A stretch of 64,000 nucleotides of DNA, taken from Devosia ginsengisoli. GTDB lineage: Bacteria; Pseudomonadota; Alphaproteobacteria; Rhizobiales; Devosiaceae. Position 1 is the first letter of the stretch, and the number at the start of each line of letters is the position of its first letter. Shown here piece after piece: positions 53,991 through 64,000 of the stretch. Position numbers and translations under genes: made by a program. The notes under the pieces are model-generated. The model did not search any database. It worked only from the letters and a program-made list of their open reading frames with translations, and had not been told where the DNA came from. Location of the stretch: assembly GCF_024707105.1 (NCBI RefSeq), contig NZ_JANQAJ010000005.1, forward strand, positions 124,001 to 188,000, in the 5' to 3' direction.

Positions 53991-56004
53991 TCAGTCCGCC
54001 GCCCAGTTGCCATACATGATCGGCATGGTGCCCACGAGCGCCTTGAAGCGGCTCCAGCTCTTGCGCTCGGGCAAGGTCCAGCCCGCCTCGGCCACCGCCG
54101 ACAGGCGCGGGAACACCAGCCGGTCGAAAATGGCCCGATCGGTCATGCTCTCGCTCCAGATACAGGCCTGGACGCCCAGCAGATGCTTGAGCCCTTGTTC
54201 CGACATGCCCTCGCGGCTCTCGAATTCATAGGTTTCCTGCGGGCCCGACCAGCCGGCCCAGCCAGCGCCCGGTTCGGCCCAGGCCACGCCATTGGCCATG
54301 TCGAGGTAATAGCGCTGGCCGGGCGACACCACGATGTCATAGCCCCGCTCGGCCAGTTCGGCATTGATCTCCACATTGCGCCAGCCGATGACGAAGGCCT
54401 TGTCCTTGTCCACGGCGTCGCCATGCGCGGCCTCTTCCCAGCCGCCGGTAATGGCGCCCTTCTTCTTGATGATCTCATGCACGCGGCGGATGAAGGCGGC
54501 CTGGATCAGCGCCGTGGGCGAACCCTCGATCTCGTCGGCCCCGCCATGATTGCCGAGCTGGTTGAACTGGCGCTCATGCTTCTTGCGCATCTCGATGCCG
54601 CCGAGCTTCTCGATCATGTCGAGCGCCAGCGGCGATCCCGACCAGGCGGCCAGCGGCACCTCGTCGGCCCCGAGATGGAATATCCCCGCCGGGAACAGCT
54701 CCAGCACTTCGTCGACCACCTTTTCGACGAAGGCATAGACCGGCTCATGCGCCGGATTCAGGCTGTTATTGGGAAAGCCCTGCACCGACTGGTATTCGCC
54801 GGTCTCGTTGGGGTCGCGCAATTCCGGCAGCGCCTGCAGCGCCGCATAGAAGTGACCCGGCATATCGATTTCGGGGATGACCGAGATGGCGAGGCTGTCG
54901 GCCAAGGCCACGATCTCGCGGATGACGGCCTTGGAATAATAGCCGCCCGTCGGATGTGGCCCCGAGCCCAGCAGCGGCGGCAGCGCCTTGCCATGGCCGC
55001 GCCACGCACCGATTTCCGTGAGTTGCGGATAGGCATCGATCTCGACGCGCCACGCCTCGTCCTCGCTCAGGTGCCAGTGGAATTTGTTGAGCTTGTTCCA
55101 CGCCATCAACTGAATGAGCCGGCTGACCTCGGCGCCCGAATAGAACTGGCGCGCCACGTCGAGATGGCAACCGCGATAGGCAAAGCCCGGCTCGTCGGCA
55201 ATCACGCCGCCGGTCGGAAAAACGAAAGTCTGCGGATATTGCCTGGCCCCACGCAGGACGTGCCCGAGCGTCACCAGCCCATAGAACATGCCCTGCCGCG
55301 TGCTGGCTTCCACCGTGGCGCCATTCTCGGCAAAGCTCAGCTCATAGGCTTCCGCGCCCAGCCCTGCCTTGTGGCGGATGGCCACCGGCATGCCGGCTTC
55401 CGAGGCCGGACGGACCAGCCCCTCCACCGCAAACAGATCGGCAACGAGCTTGGTAAAGGCCGCCGCGGCTTTCCCGGCATCGCTGCTTTCCGGCTTGAGG
55501 TCGAGACCCGGAGGCGCCACACGAGCACCCGTCGTGGCCACCGATTTCGGCCAGGGAATGATCGAAACCGGCACCGGCGCCTTGGCCGGCACCGGGAATT
55601 TGGCCGCGCCCTTGAGCAAAGGCGAATTGTGCCCCTTGGCCTGGGTCGGCGCCGTCGCCAGCGTCACGATCGTGCCATCGGCCAGCGCCACATAGCCGCT
55701 ATTGGCTCCGTCGCTCCAGTGGCGCAGTCCATAGGACAGCCCACGCGCGGTGGATTTCCAGGTCTGGCCCGGCTCCAGCACGAAACCGTCGGGCGGGGCG
55801 ATCAACGTGTGGTTGGACAGGCGCTTGAGCAGCTTGCCATTTTCCAGCGTCGCATGCGGATCGATGCGCGCCGGCCCCGAAAAAGCCGAGCTGGAAATCG
55901 CGGACCGCTGCATCGCCGGTATTGGTCAGCTCGATCCCATAACCGAGCGGTTCGCCATCCTTGGCAGGGGTCCAGGTGGTGACGAGGGAAAAGGCGATGG
56001 TCAT
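53991..56004 (-). pseudogene. GH20 beta-N-acetylhexosaminidase, frameshifted in an A5 run
   Basis: About 670 residues if repaired. It releases terminal N-acetylhexosamine from chito- or glyco-oligosaccharides. The catalytic Asp-Glu pair is in IFHLGADEVPLAAW. Other GH20 landmarks are FAYRGCHLDVARQFYSGAEV, NKLNKFHWHLSEDEAWRVEI and VIPEIDMPGHF. The start at 56004 gives MTIAFSLVTTWTPAKDGEPL ... RDFQLGF; the rest (GPARIDPHATLENGK on) is in another frame. Removing one base from the A5 run 55880-55884 joins them as DFQLGFSGPARIDPHATLEN. No signal peptide, so it acts on imported oligosaccharides. Last gene of the amino-sugar operon. Confidence 0.88.
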
Positions 56005-56030
56005 GGGGAAAACTCGTTCTATCGGTAGGG

Positions 56031-56111
56031 CTCATCCTGAGCTTGTCGAAGGACGAGGCCGTGGCAGGATCGGGCTGCGACCTCGTGGTTCGACAAGCTC
56101 ACCATGAGGTC
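56031..56111. repeat. Intergenic repeat, family C copy
   Basis: GACCTCGTGGTTCGACAAGC followed by TCACCATGAGGTC at 56079-56111 is the inverted counterpart of 40890-40922 (32 of 33 bases). The left half, CTCATCCTGAGCTTGTCGAA GGACGAGG, has the same TTGTCGAA/TTCGACAA pairing, so the whole element folds into a hairpin between two genes of one operon. Confidence 0.75.
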
Positions 56112-56131
56112 TAGGATGGGAAGGCCGGTCG

Positions 56132-56998
56132 CTAATCCCCCAGCGGCTGGGCGTCGTCGCCGTCGCGGTTGACGACGAGCTGGTGCTTGATGCGGCGCAT
56201 GCTGGCAATGGCGGGCGAACCCAGCCGCGTGGCGACGGTCTGGGCGAGAATGTCCACCGCGGCGAGCAGCGCATAGCGGCCGGGCGTCGGCCGCAATATG
56301 TCCGGATTATCGCGCCGGTCGATGGGCAGCAGAATATCGGCCTGTTCGGCCATGGATGAATGCGAGCGCGTGATGACGATGCGCGTATGGCCATATTCAC
56401 CGGCCACGCTCATCGCCCGCACCAGCGGCAGGTTGTTGCCCGAAAGCGAGAAAGCCAGGATGGCCGTCCCCGACGGCGAGGAGGCCGCCCGCATCATCTG
56501 CACCTGGTGGTCGGTGGATGAGGCGATCTTGAGGCCCAGCCGGAACAGGCGAACCTCGGTTTCGGTCGCCACCATGGATGATGAGCCGCCCGAGCCGAAA
56601 GCCAGCACGAAACCCGCCTTGACGATGCTCTCGGCAGCGCGCTCCACCGCATCGAAATCGAGATGGTCGAAGGTCTCGTAGATGGTCGACTGGATGCCGT
56701 TGACCACGCCCTGCGCGATTTCCCGCACGCTGGACGGGCCGGCGGCCGGGGCGAAATAGCGCTGGCCGACAAAGCGCGACTGGGCCAGCCGCACCTTGAA
56801 ATCGGCATAAGAGTCGCAGCCCAGGCGCCGGCAGAACCGGGTGACCGTGGGCGGGGACACATCGGCCTGCGCCGCCAGGTCGACAATGCTCATCTTGAGC
56901 ACGCTGTCGACATCGGCCAGCACGATTTCGGTCAGGGCGCGTTCGGAGCGGGTGAACTCGTTTTTCTCGGTCTGCAGCAGGCCGACAATGTCCAGCAT
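56132..56998 (-). CDS. RpiR/MurR family transcriptional regulator
   Basis: A 288-residue regulator: N-terminal helix-turn-helix (MSIVDLAAQADVSPPTVTRF, about residues 36-55) and C-terminal SIS sugar-phosphate-binding domain (GFVLAFGSGGSSSMVATETE; ILAFSLSGNNLPLVRAMSVA). The ATG at 56998 follows GGAGGGG; the longer open frame upstream lies in the promoter-side gap. It sits inside the amino-sugar operon and probably senses a hexosamine phosphate. A candidate operator lies before the first gene of the operon. Confidence 0.9.
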   Translation of the reverse strand: MLDIVGLLQTEKNEFTRSERALTEIVLADVDSVLKMSIVDLAAQADVSPPTVTRFCRRLGCDSYADFKVRLAQSRFVGQRYFAPAAGPSSVREIAQGVVNGIQSTIYETFDHLDFDAVERAAESIVKAGFVLAFGSGGSSSMVATETEVRLFRLGLKIASSTDHQVQMMRAASSPSGTAILAFSLSGNNLPLVRAMSVAGEYGHTRIVITRSHSSMAEQADILLPIDRRDNPDILRPTPGRYALLAAVDILAQTVATRLGSPAIASMRRIKHQLVVNRDGDDAQPLGD

Positions 56999-57026
56999 GA
57001 TTCCCCTCCGTGGCGGTCGCGATGGC

Positions 57027-58109
<1,083 letters not shown>

Positions 58110-58159
58110 TCTTCGTCTCCGGTCGGCGGGGCTGTCCCGCGGGCAGGCAAAATCAGGGT

Positions 58160-58189
58160 GCCGCCGCCATCCCGGAGGACGGCGACGGC
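58160..58189 (-). terminator. Hairpin between binding-protein and ATPase genes
   Basis: A 13-bp stem with two G-U wobbles and a 4-base loop (58160-58172 with 58177-58189), followed some bases later by TTTT on the minus strand. It probably attenuates readthrough and protects the upstream binding-protein mRNA, giving more binding protein than ATPase. Confidence 0.6.
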
Positions 58190-58198
58190 GGGAGGATC

Positions 58199-59419
58199 CT
58201 ACTTGTACTGCTCGAGTTCGCCGGCAGCCTTGGTGAGGGCGGCGGCAGGCTCGGCGGTACCGGTCACGACGGACTGGACCATTTCGATCATCACGTTCTG
58301 CAGGCCGACATAGTCGGTCAGTAGCGGCTCGGGACCACCGAATTCGATACCGTCGAGGAAGGGCTTCCAGGCGGCATCCGAGGCGATCAGCTCATCAGTC
58401 TGCGGCTGCAGCGGACGCAGCGGGGTCAGGCCCTGGGCCATTTCCGCATCCCACTGGCGGGTGCCTTCGGTGATGTACTTGGCCAGGCTGATGGCCTGCT
58501 CTTCGACGCCCGTGCCCTTGAACACGGCCAGCGAGTCGGTGATCAGCAGCGTGCCGGGACCCTTGGCCGACGGGCCGAGCGGCAGCGGGGCGACGCCCCA
58601 GTTCATGCCGGCTTCATTGGCGAGGTTGCCCGCGTTGAACGAGGCATGGATCATGCCCAGCGTACCGTCGAGCCAGATGGCGCGGACTTCGTTCTGTTCG
58701 TAGGCGGTCGGGCCTTCTTCCGAATAGGCCGAGATGTCGCGCAGGGCGGTCAGGGCTTCCAGGTTCTGCGGGCTGTCGAGCACGATATTGCCGTCGGCAT
58801 CGATCACCAGGCCGTCATTGGTGTAAACCCAGTGGAGGAACTGGTGCATGGTGTTGTCGAAGGTCTTGGCGACCACACCGAACCCGTCGAAATCGGTATT
58901 GTCTTCGATCTGCTTGGCGAAGGCGATCTCTTCTTCCCAGGTGGTGGGGGGAACTTCGGGGTCGAGGCCGGCGGCTTCGAACACGTCCTTGTTCCAGAAC
59001 AGGGCCTTGGTCGAGAACGCGACCGGAATGCCCCACTGCGTGCCGTCGAAGGTCACGGTCTCGGGAACGTAATTGTAGTAGCCGGCCTTTTCCTCATCGG
59101 TCATCGGAATGGGAACGATGAGGTCGTTGAGGGCGAATTGCTTGAGGGTACGCGAGCCGACATAGGCCAGCGAGACCGGCGTGCCGGCGGCGGCGAGGGT
59201 GGTCACCTTGTCCTGGCACTGGCCCCAGCCGACGATTTCGGGCTGGACGTCGAAGCCGGGATTGGCCGCTTCCCACTCGGCGATGTAATCCTCGTAGCCG
59301 GCCGTCAGCGTGTCACCGCAGTTGATGAAGCTGATCACCTGGTCCTGGGCAAAGGTAGCGGGGGTCGCACTGGCCAGGGCCAGAAGCGATACCGCCGTCA
59401 GTCCGATAGTTTTTTTCAC
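58199..59419 (-). CDS. Sugar ABC transporter substrate-binding protein, amino-sugar operon
   Basis: A 406-residue exported binding protein: signal peptide residues 1-24 ending TPATFAQ, then ISFINCGDTLTAGYEDYIAE and VSLAYVGSRTLKQFALNDLI, and a C-lobe with AISLAKYITEGTRQWDAEMA. It is a CUT1-type ligand binder. The operon's GH20 hexosaminidase makes chito-oligosaccharides or N-acetylglucosamine conjugates the likely ligands. A ribosome site AGGGAGAC lies before the ATG. Confidence 0.92.
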   Translation of the reverse strand: MKKTIGLTAVSLLALASATPATFAQDQVISFINCGDTLTAGYEDYIAEWEAANPGFDVQPEIVGWGQCQDKVTTLAAAGTPVSLAYVGSRTLKQFALNDLIVPIPMTDEEKAGYYNYVPETVTFDGTQWGIPVAFSTKALFWNKDVFEAAGLDPEVPPTTWEEEIAFAKQIEDNTDFDGFGVVAKTFDNTMHQFLHWVYTNDGLVIDADGNIVLDSPQNLEALTALRDISAYSEEGPTAYEQNEVRAIWLDGTLGMIHASFNAGNLANEAGMNWGVAPLPLGPSAKGPGTLLITDSLAVFKGTGVEEQAISLAKYITEGTRQWDAEMAQGLTPLRPLQPQTDELIASDAAWKPFLDGIEFGGPEPLLTDYVGLQNVMIEMVQSVVTGTAEPAAALTKAAGELEQYK

Positions 59420-59490
59420 GTTAGTCTCCCTTGATTGCGCGTCCGAAGACGCTGTCCCCGGCCGGGATCATAGCCCCGGCCGTGAAGGCA

Positions 59491-60444
59491 CTACTGCTTC
59501 ACGGCACCGGCTGTGAGGCCGGCGACGAGATAGCGCTGCAGGAACACGATGACGATCATGACCGGCAGGATTCCGATGAAGCTGGCTGCCATCAGCTCGT
59601 TCCAGATCACTTCCTGCTTGCCGAAGAAGGCGAACAGGCCGATGGGCAGCGGCATGAACTCGCTGCGCGAGTTGAAGGTCAGGGCGAAGATGAACTGCTG
59701 CGCATAGGCGCCGATGAAGGTCATGATGGCGACCACCACGATGCCGGGCATGGCCAGCGGCAGTACCACGCGGCGCAGGGTATAGAGCCGGCTGGCGCCA
59801 TCGACCCACGCCGCCTCGTCCAGCTCCCGCGGAATGCGCATCATATAGGTGCGCAGCAGCCAGATGGATGACGGGATGAGGAAGGCGGCGCCCGGCACGA
59901 TCATCGCCCAATAGGTATTGAGCAGGCCCATGGTCCGCATCAGGCGGAACAGTGGGATGAGCAGCACCGCGCCCGAGAACATGTTGACCGCCAGGAACCC
60001 GCCCAGCAGGATCCCCGACCCGCCGAACTGGAAGCGGGCGAAGGCATAGGCGGCCGGCACCACGACGGCGATGACGATCAGCGTGACCACGGTCGAGATG
60101 AAGAACGAATTGAAGATGTAGAGCGCCAGCATGGGCACCGATTGCCACATGGTGAAATAGGCGTCGAACGAGCCGTTTTGCGGGATGAAGTTGTAGGGCG
60201 TGGAGAAGAGCTGGCTCAGCGGCTTCAGCGACACCAGGAAGCCTTCGATGAATGGCGCCAGCACGAAGAAGAGGAATACCGCCATGCCGGCATAGAGCAG
60301 CACGATCTCGTACCACTTGTAGCGGTCGATCATCGGCCTGCCGGAGCGGCGCCCGCGCGGGGCGGTCCTGGCCATGGCCTGCGTGGTGGCAGACAGGGAC
60401 GAGGTCCCCGCCGCGGCTTCGGTGGTGCGGGCGACATCGCTCAT
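59491..60444 (-). CDS. Sugar ABC permease 2 (MalG type), amino-sugar operon
   Basis: A 317-residue permease. After a long N-terminal Ala/Thr-rich cytoplasmic tail come six membrane segments, with FIEGFLVSLKPLSQLFSTPY near the first and the EAA loop LDEAAWVDGASRLYTLRRVV. The ATG at 60444 overlaps the stop of permease 1 by 4 bases. The frame is open further upstream but only within the other permease gene. Confidence 0.92.
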   Translation of the reverse strand: MSDVARTTEAAAGTSSLSATTQAMARTAPRGRRSGRPMIDRYKWYEIVLLYAGMAVFLFFVLAPFIEGFLVSLKPLSQLFSTPYNFIPQNGSFDAYFTMWQSVPMLALYIFNSFFISTVVTLIVIAVVVPAAYAFARFQFGGSGILLGGFLAVNMFSGAVLLIPLFRLMRTMGLLNTYWAMIVPGAAFLIPSSIWLLRTYMMRIPRELDEAAWVDGASRLYTLRRVVLPLAMPGIVVVAIMTFIGAYAQQFIFALTFNSRSEFMPLPIGLFAFFGKQEVIWNELMAASFIGILPVMIVIVFLQRYLVAGLTAGAVKQ

Positions 60445-61328
60445 TTGGCTTCTCCCTGCTGCAGCCTGCGGACGGCGCGGAAATAGACGATGCAGAACAG
60501 CGTGACGAAGAGTGAGATGACCACGGCGCGCGCGGCGCCCTCGCCATATTTGCGGCTGCCCATGGCGGTGTTGTAGGTGTCGATGATCATCGTGGTGGTC
60601 GAACCGGAGGGGCCGCCGCGGGTCAGGATGTAGATGATATCGAAGGAATTGAAGGTGGCGATGAGCGAGAGCAGGCTCATGGTCAGCAGCGCCGGCACCA
60701 GCAAGGGCAGGGTGATCTTGCGGAAGCGGTAGAAGCGGCCGGCGCCATCGGTCCAGGCGGCCTCGTAAAGGTCCTTGGGCACCGATTGCATGGCGGCCAG
60801 CATATAGATTGTGACCATGGGCACGCCGATCCACACGTCGGTGACGATGGTGGCCCAGAAGGCGCTGTCGCCATAGGCCAGGATGGGCCAGGGTTTGCTG
60901 AGCAGGCCGAAATTCTGCATCAGCCCCGAAATCATGCCGAACTGGCCGTTATACATCCACGCCCACATATAGATGCCGATCGCCATGGGCACGATCCAGG
61001 GCGGCATGGTGAGGATGCGGAACACCGATTGTCCGGGAATGGCGGCATTGAGCAGCGAGGCGCCCAACGTGCCGATGATCATTTTGGCGGCGACCGAAAA
61101 GAAGGTCCAGATGAAGGTGCGCAGGATGATTTCGGTGAAGTTGCCGGCCCCGAAAATGCGCTCGTAATTGGCCCAGCCGACGAAATCATAGGTTGGGCGC
61201 AAAGCCGCATTGGTGAAGCTGAGCACCACCGTATCGAACAGCGGATAGGCGACGATGATCAGGATATAGATGAGAGCCGGAGCCAGGAGGGCCAGTGCGA
61301 AGAGGGAAGCGCTGCGGGTGCCGGTCAT
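60441..61328 (-). CDS. Sugar ABC permease 1 (MalF type), amino-sugar operon
   Basis: A 295-residue permease with six membrane segments. The EAA loop is LYEAAWTDGAGRFYRFRKIT, and the C-terminal FDIIYILTRGGPSGSTTTMI is typical of CUT1 MalF proteins. The ATG at 61328 follows AGGAGAAGAG. It lies 11 bases after the Gfo/Idh/MocA gene. Confidence 0.92.
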   Translation of the reverse strand: MTGTRSASLFALALLAPALIYILIIVAYPLFDTVVLSFTNAALRPTYDFVGWANYERIFGAGNFTEIILRTFIWTFFSVAAKMIIGTLGASLLNAAIPGQSVFRILTMPPWIVPMAIGIYMWAWMYNGQFGMISGLMQNFGLLSKPWPILAYGDSAFWATIVTDVWIGVPMVTIYMLAAMQSVPKDLYEAAWTDGAGRFYRFRKITLPLLVPALLTMSLLSLIATFNSFDIIYILTRGGPSGSTTTMIIDTYNTAMGSRKYGEGAARAVVISLFVTLFCIVYFRAVRRLQQGEAK

Positions 61329-61339
61329 CTCTCTTCTCC

Positions 61340-62494
61340 TCAGTTCGCTCGCCCGAGGGCAACATCGAATTGCTGCCAGATCGGGGCCATGTCGATAACG
61401 GAGCGGGTCCGCATCGCCTGGTCCATGGTCAGGGCCAGCAGCCCCGCCTCCAGTGCATCGGTGACCGATACCGGCAGCGCCGCGCCCTCGATCATGTGCT
61501 TGAGGATATCCTCGGCCATCTGCTCGTCCGCACCGTAATGCTGGCTCAACCCGCCGGTCTTGTAGGTGGCGTCGATCAGCCGCTCGGAGGTGCGGCTGTC
61601 GGTGACGCGGAAGAAATTGCGGATGAAGTCGCCCTCGGCCATGCCCTGCGCGCCCATCACGGCAAAGCGCCGGAAGTCGTCGGGCACGTTGAGATTGGTG
61701 TGGAAGGTCAGCGCCGCGCCGTTTTCGTACTGCACCATGGCCGTCTGGAAATCGATGATGTCGCCATCGCTGTCGAACACCTTCTCGCTCCCCATCCAGC
61801 CACTCGGCTTGCGGTGATAGACTTCCATGTCGTTGATGCCTGACGCGGCCGGGGCATTCTTGGGCACGAAGGTGCGGCGGCCGCCGAAGCTCGACACATA
61901 GCGCGGCCGGCAGCCCATGACCCCGTTATAGAGGTCGAGGTCGTGGCAGCACTTTTCCAGCATGAAGCTGCCTGAATAGCGCTCGTAGCGGCGCCAGTCG
62001 CGCATGAAGAAGGCGCCGTGATAGGGCGGAATATGCTCTGACGCCTCGATGGCGGTAATATCGCCCAGCATGCCGTCGGCCTGGGCCTTGCGCAGGTCGA
62101 CATAGAGCGGCGCATAGCGCAGCACCAGGCCCACCATGAGATTGTCCGAGCCGTATTGGGCGATGAGCCGGGCCAGTTCCATGGTCTCCTCGACCGTGGT
62201 CACGACAGGCTTTTCGGTGAAGATCTTCATGCCGCGATCGAGGCCGATGCGGATGTGCTCGAGATGGAGATGGTTGGGCGAACCCACCATCAGCAGGTCC
62301 AGCTCTTCATTGTCGAGCAGCGCGTCGAGCGAGTCATATTGCTTGCCGACGGAAATGCCGTGTTCGGTGGCATAGGGCAGGCCGGCCGGAGCCGGATCGA
62401 CATAGCCGGCAATGGCAAAATCCGGCCGGGCGGCGGAGAAGACCCGCGCCAGATAGCCCAAACGATAGCCGAGGCCGATAATGCCTACCCGCAT
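61340..62494 (-). CDS. Gfo/Idh/MocA family oxidoreductase
   Basis: A 384-residue NAD(P)-dependent dehydrogenase. The N-terminal fold is MRVGIIGLGYRLGYLARVFS, the conserved IFTEKPVVTTVEE holds the family Lys (EKP), and EKCCHDLDLYNGVMGCRPRY supplies the His/Asp region of the active site. It is the first gene of the amino-sugar operon and probably oxidises or epimerises the imported sugar. The ATG at 62494 begins the nucleotide fold; nine extra in-frame codons upstream are not needed. Confidence 0.88.
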   Translation of the reverse strand: MRVGIIGLGYRLGYLARVFSAARPDFAIAGYVDPAPAGLPYATEHGISVGKQYDSLDALLDNEELDLLMVGSPNHLHLEHIRIGLDRGMKIFTEKPVVTTVEETMELARLIAQYGSDNLMVGLVLRYAPLYVDLRKAQADGMLGDITAIEASEHIPPYHGAFFMRDWRRYERYSGSFMLEKCCHDLDLYNGVMGCRPRYVSSFGGRRTFVPKNAPAASGINDMEVYHRKPSGWMGSEKVFDSDGDIIDFQTAMVQYENGAALTFHTNLNVPDDFRRFAVMGAQGMAEGDFIRNFFRVTDSRTSERLIDATYKTGGLSQHYGADEQMAEDILKHMIEGAALPVSVTDALEAGLLALTMDQAMRTRSVIDMAPIWQQFDVALGRAN

Positions 62495-62870
62495 GAATTT
62501 CCTGCCCTGTAATGCCGCCAATCTCTTTCGGATCGGTCGGGAATTCTGTAAACGATTTTCAAGATTAGGATCGTTCCGAAAGTAATGTCAACACGAATTC
62601 GTCACACATTCAATACCAATTTAAGCCACCCCCGCGATTTGTGCAAAATAGCGTCATTCTGCCGAATTTCCGGGCGTTTATATCGAGTTCATTGATTCTT
62701 CCGATGTGGACAAGCGCCGATAAAACGGGCAGCATGTCGAAATTGGTATTCATCTGGCTTCTAATCGGCGCTTTCACACTGATGACATCAATGAAAATTT
62801 GGAACACAAATACGGCCCTATTGGCGGGGACGCGGAGTCGCCGCCGGATCGGAACCCCACGAGAGCTTTC
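62495..62870. other. 376-base intergenic region between divergent genes
   Basis: Apart from the promoter and operator at 62551-62592, this stretch is relatively A+T-rich, with no gene that I can support. A short frame at 62641-62874 lacks a ribosome site and family features. It should also hold the promoter of the SnoaL-like gene. Confidence 0.5.
62551..62592 (-). promoter_or_regulatory. Promoter and inverted-repeat operator of the amino-sugar operon
   Basis: On the minus strand TTGACA (62591-62586) and CCTAAT (62569-62564) form a -35/-10 pair with a 16-base spacer. The inverted repeat AACGAT (62551-62556) and ATCGTT (62570-62575) spans the -10 element. It is a plausible operator for the RpiR-type regulator in the operon. 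The assignment is by position. Confidence 0.5.
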
Positions 62871-63353
62871 ATGAGCAGCACCAATCCTTTCCCCAACGAT
62901 CCCGACCGGGGTGCCATCTGGACCATGCTGGTGGAGCGCGACATCGCCGCCTTCGTCGCCGCCGACTGGAGCATGGTCGATGGCGATTTCATCAGGGAGG
63001 GCTTCCTGGGCATCAATGGCGGAAAATCCGGCAATCCCGACGACTGGCGCATCAGCTTTCCCACGCTGGAAGCCTATCGCGACGACTGGATTCGCCAGGC
63101 CAGGGAGAGCCAGAAACTCGACTATGCCGAGGACGTGCTTGAGGGCATCCACCGCGCCACCAGTCTCACCGAGATCGAGATCAGCGGCGACATCGCCATC
63201 GCCCACAAGAAGTTCGACGGCTCCATCGCCCTGAGCGACGGCGGCAAGGACACCCTCAACTGGCAGACCCTCTACTTCTGCCGCAAGGTTGATGGCGTGT
63301 GGAAACTCACCGGCTTTGCCGGCTATCTGCCCTATCCGATGGGGAAGGCCTGA
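62871..63353 (+). CDS. Small SnoaL/NTF2-like protein, function unknown
   Basis: A 160-residue soluble protein. MLVERDIAAFVAADWSMVDG and the C-terminal VDGVWKLTGFAGYLPYP resemble SnoaL/NTF2-like (DUF4440-type) cone folds, where the tryptophan-bearing end strand is common. I do not recognise a specific family. The ATG at 62871 is the most natural start; the frame extends upstream to 62799 without a ribosome site. It is followed by a repeat and an MFS gene, with no informative operon context. Confidence 0.65.
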   Translation: MSSTNPFPNDPDRGAIWTMLVERDIAAFVAADWSMVDGDFIREGFLGINGGKSGNPDDWRISFPTLEAYRDDWIRQARESQKLDYAEDVLEGIHRATSLTEIEISGDIAIAHKKFDGSIALSDGGKDTLNWQTLYFCRKVDGVWKLTGFAGYLPYPMGKA

Positions 63354-63360
63354 GTGGAGT

Positions 63361-63518
63361 CTCCCTCTCCCCTTGTGGGAGAGGGATAGGAAATCCTCGT
63401 TCAGAGGATTTTCGAGGGGTGAGGGGGGCTGCGCCCACCCATGCTTCAATGTTGACGGAAGGCTCAGCGCCCCCCTCATCCGCCCTTCGGGCACCTTCTC
63501 CCACGAGGGGAGAAGGGA
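63361..63518. repeat. Palindromic intergenic repeat, family B copy 2
   Basis: CTCTCCCCTTGTGGGAGAGG at the left and CACCTTCTCCCACGAGGGGA at the right are family units. The segment CCCTCATCCGCCCTTCGGGC is the reverse complement of the matching part at 38490-38540. The inner GGAAATCCTCGTTCAGAGGA corresponds to the GGAAATCCGCTGAACGCGGA hairpin of the other copy with compensating changes, which suggests the fold is maintained. Confidence 0.85.
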
Positions 63519-63550
63519 AGATTGCCAAACCGAAACACCGAGCCACCCCG

Positions 63551-64000
63551 ATGTCCCTCCTCTCCCCCCAACGCCTCACCATGCTGGTCTTCTTCCTGCA
63601 GCCGATTGCTTTCGGCTCCTGGCTGCCGCGCATTCCCGATGTGCAGCAGGCGCTGGGCCTGGGCCCGCAGGGGCTGGCCATCGCCCTGCTCGGCCTGCCT
63701 TGCGGCACCTTGCTGACCCTCCCCTTTGCCGGTCCACTGGTCGGCAAGATCGGTCCGCGCATGGCGATCCTCGCCGGCTTCGTGCTCTATTCCATCGCCG
63801 CCAGCCTGCCGGCCTTCGCCATGAACCCGGTCATGCTCTTCGTCGCCCTGATGCTGGCGGGATCGACCATTTCCTTCGTGGAACTGGGCCTCAACGTGCA
63901 GGCCGACGCGGTGGAAAAAGCCACTGGCTCCGTCATCATGACCACTTCGCACGGCTTCTGGTCAGTCGGCATCATGGTCGGCAGCCTGATCGGCTCCGGC
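63551..64000 (+). CDS. MFS transporter, N-terminal part (runs off the right edge)
   Basis: 150 codons are open to the window edge. The product MSLLSPQRLTMLVFFLQPIA shows at least four membrane helices, with SWLPRIPDVQQALGLGPQGL and a LVGKIGPRMAILAGF segment matching the MFS loop between helices 2 and 3. FVELGLNVQADAVEKATGSV followed by SHGFWSVGIMVGSLIG resembles sugar or YbjJ-type MFS permeases. The substrate is unknown. Confidence 0.8.
   Translation, partial: MSLLSPQRLTMLVFFLQPIAFGSWLPRIPDVQQALGLGPQGLAIALLGLPCGTLLTLPFAGPLVGKIGPRMAILAGFVLYSIAASLPAFAMNPVMLFVALMLAGSTISFVELGLNVQADAVEKATGSVIMTTSHGFWSVGIMVGSLIGSG

Noticed and set aside
53700..55982. A 760-codon plus-strand frame
   Set aside because: It begins inside the DUF1932 gene and then runs antisense to the GH20 gene; composition and lack of domains mark it as a shadow.

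Overview
The window reads as chromosomal DNA of a G+C-rich alphaproteobacterium, most likely a Devosia-type member of the Hyphomicrobiales. This assignment is inferred from coding style, the many sugar ABC operons, the pob/pca layout and the repeat style, not from a marker gene. No rRNA, tRNA, transposase, integrase, phage gene or CRISPR array was seen. Genes are tightly packed and mostly metabolic or transport.

Layout. (1) 1-5875: a carbohydrate ABC operon split around a LacI-type regulator, with a GMC oxidoreductase. (2) 6486-25828: a redox and metal-uptake island. It holds a Tat-exported Rieske protein, a PQQ alcohol dehydrogenase with the Asp-x-Asp pair typical of lanthanide-dependent enzymes, an SMP-30-like propeller, an exported pentapeptide-repeat protein and a second quinoprotein that has lost its catalytic and metal-binding residues. 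It also holds a Tau/Ssu-like transporter, the PQQ-associated ABC set (binding protein, YVTN propeller, permease, ATPase; related to Ped/Lut systems implicated in lanthanide uptake) and a Fec-type siderophore importer with two paralogous binding proteins and a sucrase/ferredoxin-like Fe-S protein. (3) 25875-33615: a LacI-controlled sugar ABC operon with an FAD oxidoreductase and a TIM-barrel protein. (4) 33719-38418: fdhD, an FdhF/YdeP-type molybdoenzyme and a divergent FAD/NAD(P)-binding protein.

(5) 38669-53980: aromatic and C1 metabolism. It has pobA with an AraC-type regulator, pcaIJF, a Liv-type (HAAT) importer, a MetE-like methyltransferase, a MetF-like reductase, a two-domain extradiol (VOC) dioxygenase, purU and a 6PGDH/DUF1932 oxidoreductase. 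Five TGTATACA-like boxes lie upstream of the Liv, MetE-like, MetF-like and VOC genes and suggest one GntR-type regulon. (6) 53991-62494: an amino-sugar operon with a Gfo/Idh/MocA oxidoreductase, ABC importer, RpiR-type regulator and GH20 hexosaminidase. (7) 62871-64000: a small SnoaL-like protein and the start of an MFS transporter.

Five otherwise intact genes are each broken by a one-base change in a homopolymer (about 15445, 39604, 46332, 50024 and 55880). This points to systematic indel errors in the assembly more than to real decay. Several families of intergenic palindromic repeats occur; two copies of one family sit exactly between a binding-protein gene and its first permease gene.
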